DNA from: Micavibrio aeruginosavorus
GTDB lineage: Bacteria; Pseudomonadota; Alphaproteobacteria; Micavibrionales; Micavibrionaceae
Reading direction: 5' to 3'
Assembly: GCA_003241285.1 (NCBI GenBank)
Contig: QFOT01000083.1
Span: forward strand, 1-9,328
DNA length: 9,328 nucleotides
The notes beneath the pieces were generated by a model, which saw only the letters and a list, made by a program, of their open reading frames with translations, was not told where the DNA came from and searched no databases. Every line of letters begins with the position of its first letter. Within the stretch, counting starts at the first letter, position 1. Shown piece after piece: positions 6,691 to 9,328 of the stretch. A program made the position numbers and the translations under genes.

Positions 6691-9328
6691 CAATGGGGTT
6701 CAGAAACGAACAATTCAGTGTTAACTGGCTCTGGTTGCTTTTTCTTCTTTGCAAAGAGCTTGTATAGAGCCGGCAATACAACCAAAGTCAGGGCCGTTGC
6801 AGTAATCAGGCCGCCGATCACAACCGTCGCAATGGGTTTCTGGACTTCTGCTCCCGTGCCTGTCGCCAGAGCCATTGGCACGAAACCAAGCGAGGCCACC
6901 AGAGCCGTCATCAGAACAGGACGTAAACGGGTCAATGCTCCTTCTTTGATGGCATCTATCATATCCAGGCCTTTCTCACGGAGCTGATTGATATAAGTAA
7001 TCATCACAAGCCCGTTGAGAACCGCGATACCGGACAGGGCGATAAAGCCCACCGCCGCTGAAATCGAGAACGGCATATCCCGCAAGAGCAATGTGACAAT
7101 ACCGCCAGAAATGGCAAGCGGGACGCCGCTGAACACCATCAGCGCCTGTTTCGTTGATCCCAAAGCCGTAAACAGCATCATGAAGATCAGGAAGAAACAG
7201 GCTGGCACAACGATCATCAGGCGTTTGCTGGCAGCTTGCAGGTTTTCAAACTGCCCGCCCCATTCCAGCCAGTAGCCCGCGGGCATTTTGACCTGCGCGG
7301 CAATCGCCTCTTGCGCCTCAGCCACAAACGAGCCGATATCACGGTTTCGTACGTTTGCCTGTACAACCACGCGCCGCTTGCCGTTTTCGCGGCTGATCTG
7401 GTTCGGCCCTTCCGATACCTTGAAGGAAGCCACCTGCTTGAGCGGAATATAGGATCGCGCCGCGCCGTCTTCATGCATCACAGGGACGGGAAGATTTTCA
7501 AGCGCGATCAAATCCTGCCGGATATTTTCAGGCAGACGCACAACGATCGGAAAACGTCGGTCGCCTTCGAACACAAGACCCGCTTCACGCCCACCAACGG
7601 CGGCAGAAATCAGATCAAGAATTTCACTGATATTCAGCCCGTATCGCGCGATGGCCATTTTATCGAGTTTGATATCAAGCATTGGCAGACCCGTCGTTTG
7701 CTCGACCTTGACGTCCGCCGATCCGTTGATCTGCCGAAGAACGCTGGCAATATCATTGGCCGTCTTGTTCATGTCATCGAACTCGTCACCAAAAACCTTG
7801 ACCGCAACATCGCTCCGTACGCCGGAGATCAGCTCGTTAAAGCGCATCTGGATCGGCTGCGTAAATTCATACGCATTGCCGGGAATTTTCGACACGGCTT
7901 CATTGAGTTTCTCGACAAAATCAGCCTTCGGCATCTTCGGATCCGGCCACTCTTCCTTGGGCTTTAGAATGATAAACGTATCCGACACGTTCGGGGGCAT
8001 GGGATCTGCGGCCATTTCCGCCGTTCCCGTCTTGGCATAGACAAACGCCACTTCGGGAAGTTGGCTAACAGTCTTTTCCACGAGAAGCTGCATTTCCGTC
8101 GATTGCGTGATGGACGTCGAAGGAATCCGCATGGCGTGCATGGCGATATCCTTCTCGTCCAGTGTCGGGGTAAATTCCTGTCCCAGACGCGTGCCAAGCA
8201 CCATCGAAATGGCAAATATAACCACGGCCACCAGGACGACCTTTTTAGGGTGATCCAGAACCCAACTCAAAACCGGGGCGTAGCGGCGCTTCGACCAAGC
8301 CATGAAACGATTGTCTTTCTCCTCGACTCTCCCCTTGATCAAAAGAGCGATCATGGCAGGAACAAATGTGATCGAAAGAATAAAGGCCGCGACCAGAGCT
8401 ATAATGACGGTAAGCGCCATCGGTTCGAACATCTTGCCTTCCACGCCTGTAAAGGTCAGAAGCGGAATATAAACCGTGATGATGATAGCCTGTCCAAACA
8501 CGGCGGGCTGGATCATCTGGCGGCTGGCCTCCATGACTTCCTGCATACGTTCCTGCAAGGTCAAGAGACGCCCCTCATGATGTTGCCGCTCGGCCAGACG
8601 CCGCAAACAGTTTTCCGTCACGATGACGGCACCATCTACGATCAAGCCGAAATCGAGCGCGCCAAGGCTCATCAGGTTCGCGCTGATCCCGGCTTTGAGC
8701 ATCCCGCTTGCCGTAATCAGCATGGCGATAGGAATAACAAGAGCGGCAATCACCGCTGCGCGAATATTACCGAGCAATAGGAAGAGAACGACGATAACGA
8801 GAATTGCGCCTTCGCCGAGGTTTTTCTGGACGGTTTTAATGGTTGCATCCACGAGCTTTGTGCGGTTTAGAACTGTCTTGGCCTTTATACCTTCCGGCAA
8901 AGAGGCTTGAACCTGCATCAACCTGTCATCAACGGCCTTGGCGACGATCCGGCTGTTCGCGCCTTTGAGCATCATCGCCGTTCCGACAACGACCTCCATG
9001 CCGTTTTCACTCGCGCTTCCGGTGCGAAGCTCTTTGCCGTATTCCACGATTGCGACGTCATCAATATGAATGGGCGTGCTGTTCCGGCTGGCGACCACGA
9101 CATTGGCAATATCTTCCATGGCATTGATACGCCCATCAGCACGCACGACATAGGCTTCACCGTTCTGCTCCAGAAAACCCGCACCCGTACTTGTGTTGTT
9201 GCGTTCCAATGCTTCGATAACATCCGTGAATGTCAGGCCAAGAGAGGCCAGTTTTTGCGGATCGGGCTGCACATGGTATTGCTGGGCGTAACCACCGATG
9301 GCATCAATCTCGGCAACGCCGGGAACGG
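6690..9328 (-). CDS. czcA: CzcA-type heavy-metal RND efflux pump, 5' end outside window
   Basis: The frame is open to the right edge: 878 codons are present and the reading continues upstream with VPGVAEIDAIGGYAQQYHVQPDPQKL, a segment typical of the porter domain of CzcA/CusA proteins. By comparison with the usual ~1,040-1,070 residues, about 160-190 N-terminal residues are missing. The GTG at 9272 is therefore an internal valine, not a start. The fourth membrane helix carries LDFGLIVDGAVIVTEN, with the two Asp and the Glu (codons at about 8654, 8636 and 8615) that serve proton relay; this DFG...DGA...EN form marks the divalent-cation (CzcA/CnrA/NccA) branch and not the copper/silver CusA branch. 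The second half holds PLAISGG and RPVLMTALVASLGFVPMALATGTGAEVQKP, also family hallmarks. It is the inner-membrane pump of a tripartite export system; the adaptor and outer-membrane partners would be upstream, outside the window. EF-hand, ATPase and dsb genes follow at short distance. Confidence 0.96.
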   Translation of the reverse strand, partial: VPGVAEIDAIGGYAQQYHVQPDPQKLASLGLTFTDVIEALERNNTSTGAGFLEQNGEAYVVRADGRINAMEDIANVVVASRNSTPIHIDDVAIVEYGKELRTGSASENGMEVVVGTAMMLKGANSRIVAKAVDDRLMQVQASLPEGIKAKTVLNRTKLVDATIKTVQKNLGEGAILVIVVLFLLLGNIRAAVIAALVIPIAMLITASGMLKAGISANLMSLGALDFGLIVDGAVIVTENCLRRLAERQHHEGRLLTLQERMQEVMEASRQMIQPAVFGQAIIITVYIPLLTFTGVEGKMFEPMALTVIIALVAAFILSITFVPAMIALLIKGRVEEKDNRFMAWSKRRYAPVLSWVLDHPKKVVLVAVVIFAISMVLGTRLGQEFTPTLDEKDIAMHAMRIPSTSITQSTEMQLLVEKTVSQLPEVAFVYAKTGTAEMAADPMPPNVSDTFIILKPKEEWPDPKMPKADFVEKLNEAVSKIPGNAYEFTQPIQMRFNELISGVRSDVAVKVFGDEFDDMNKTANDIASVLRQINGSADVKVEQTTGLPMLDIKLDKMAIARYGLNISEILDLISAAVGGREAGLVFEGDRRFPIVVRLPENIRQDLIALENLPVPVMHEDGAARSYIPLKQVASFKVSEGPNQISRENGKRRVVVQANVRNRDIGSFVAEAQEAIAAQVKMPAGYWLEWGGQFENLQAASKRLMIVVPACFFLIFMMLFTALGSTKQALMVFSGVPLAISGGIVTLLLRDMPFSISAAVGFIALSGIAVLNGLVMITYINQLREKGLDMIDAIKEGALTRLRPVLMTALVASLGFVPMALATGTGAEVQKPIATVVIGGLITATALTLVVLPALYKLFAKKKKQPEPVNTELFVSEPH

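Noticed and set aside
7236..8780. Plus-strand open frames (243 and 239 codons) opposite the RND pump gene
   Set aside because: Both are antisense to a clear CzcA-type sequence and show no domain, no signal and no sensible ribosome binding site.
9270..9272. GTG as start codon of the RND pump
   Set aside because: The frame stays open to the window edge and the upstream codons encode family-conserved sequence (VPGVAEIDAIGGY), so this is an internal valine of a gene cut by the window.

Overview
The window shows one long block of co-oriented genes on the minus strand, so transcription runs from right to left, followed by an unrelated nuclease-like gene near the left end. Base composition is moderate in the metal-transport genes and falls to strongly AT-rich at the left edge. 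The organism is a Gram-negative bacterium: it has an RND heavy-metal pump and periplasmic thiol oxidoreductases. Protein flavour suggests a proteobacterium, perhaps an alphaproteobacterium (phasin-like small protein, style of the PD-(D/E)XK protein). That placement is inference and is not proven by any marker gene here.

Reading in the direction of transcription: (1) 9328-6690, the C-terminal five-sixths or so of a CzcA-type RND metal exporter, whose 5' end lies outside the window; (2) 6678-6151, a secreted protein with four canonical EF-hand loops; (3) 6112-4175, a complete Zn/Cd/Pb-type P-type ATPase; (4) 4173-3742 and 3738-3058, a DsbB/BdbC-like membrane thiol oxidase and a membrane-anchored DsbA-family oxidoreductase; (5) 2920-2462 and 2465-1788, a second, diverged dsbB-dsbA pair; (6) 1728-1477, a small phasin-like helical protein; (7) 1352-147, a protein with a C-terminal PD-(D/E)XK nuclease-like domain.

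Genes 1 to 4 are packed with gaps of 11, 37, 1 and 3 nt. The second dsb pair overlaps internally by ATGA but follows a 137-nt gap, so it may be read through or have its own promoter. Together the genes look like a metal-detoxification operon: the ATPase moves divalent soft metal from cytoplasm to periplasm, and the RND pump (with partners presumably encoded upstream) moves it across the envelope. The EF-hand protein may bind cations in the periplasm, and the DsbB/DsbA pairs could keep periplasmic disulfides formed under thiol-reactive metal stress. The last link is inference from gene order.

No tRNA, rRNA, CRISPR array, insertion sequence or convincing rho-independent terminator was seen. The main points of interest are the duplicated thiol-oxidase module inside a metal-efflux operon, its unusual CESC/CETC active sites, the EF-hand protein between two metal pumps, and small dyads in the EF-hand/ATPase spacer.
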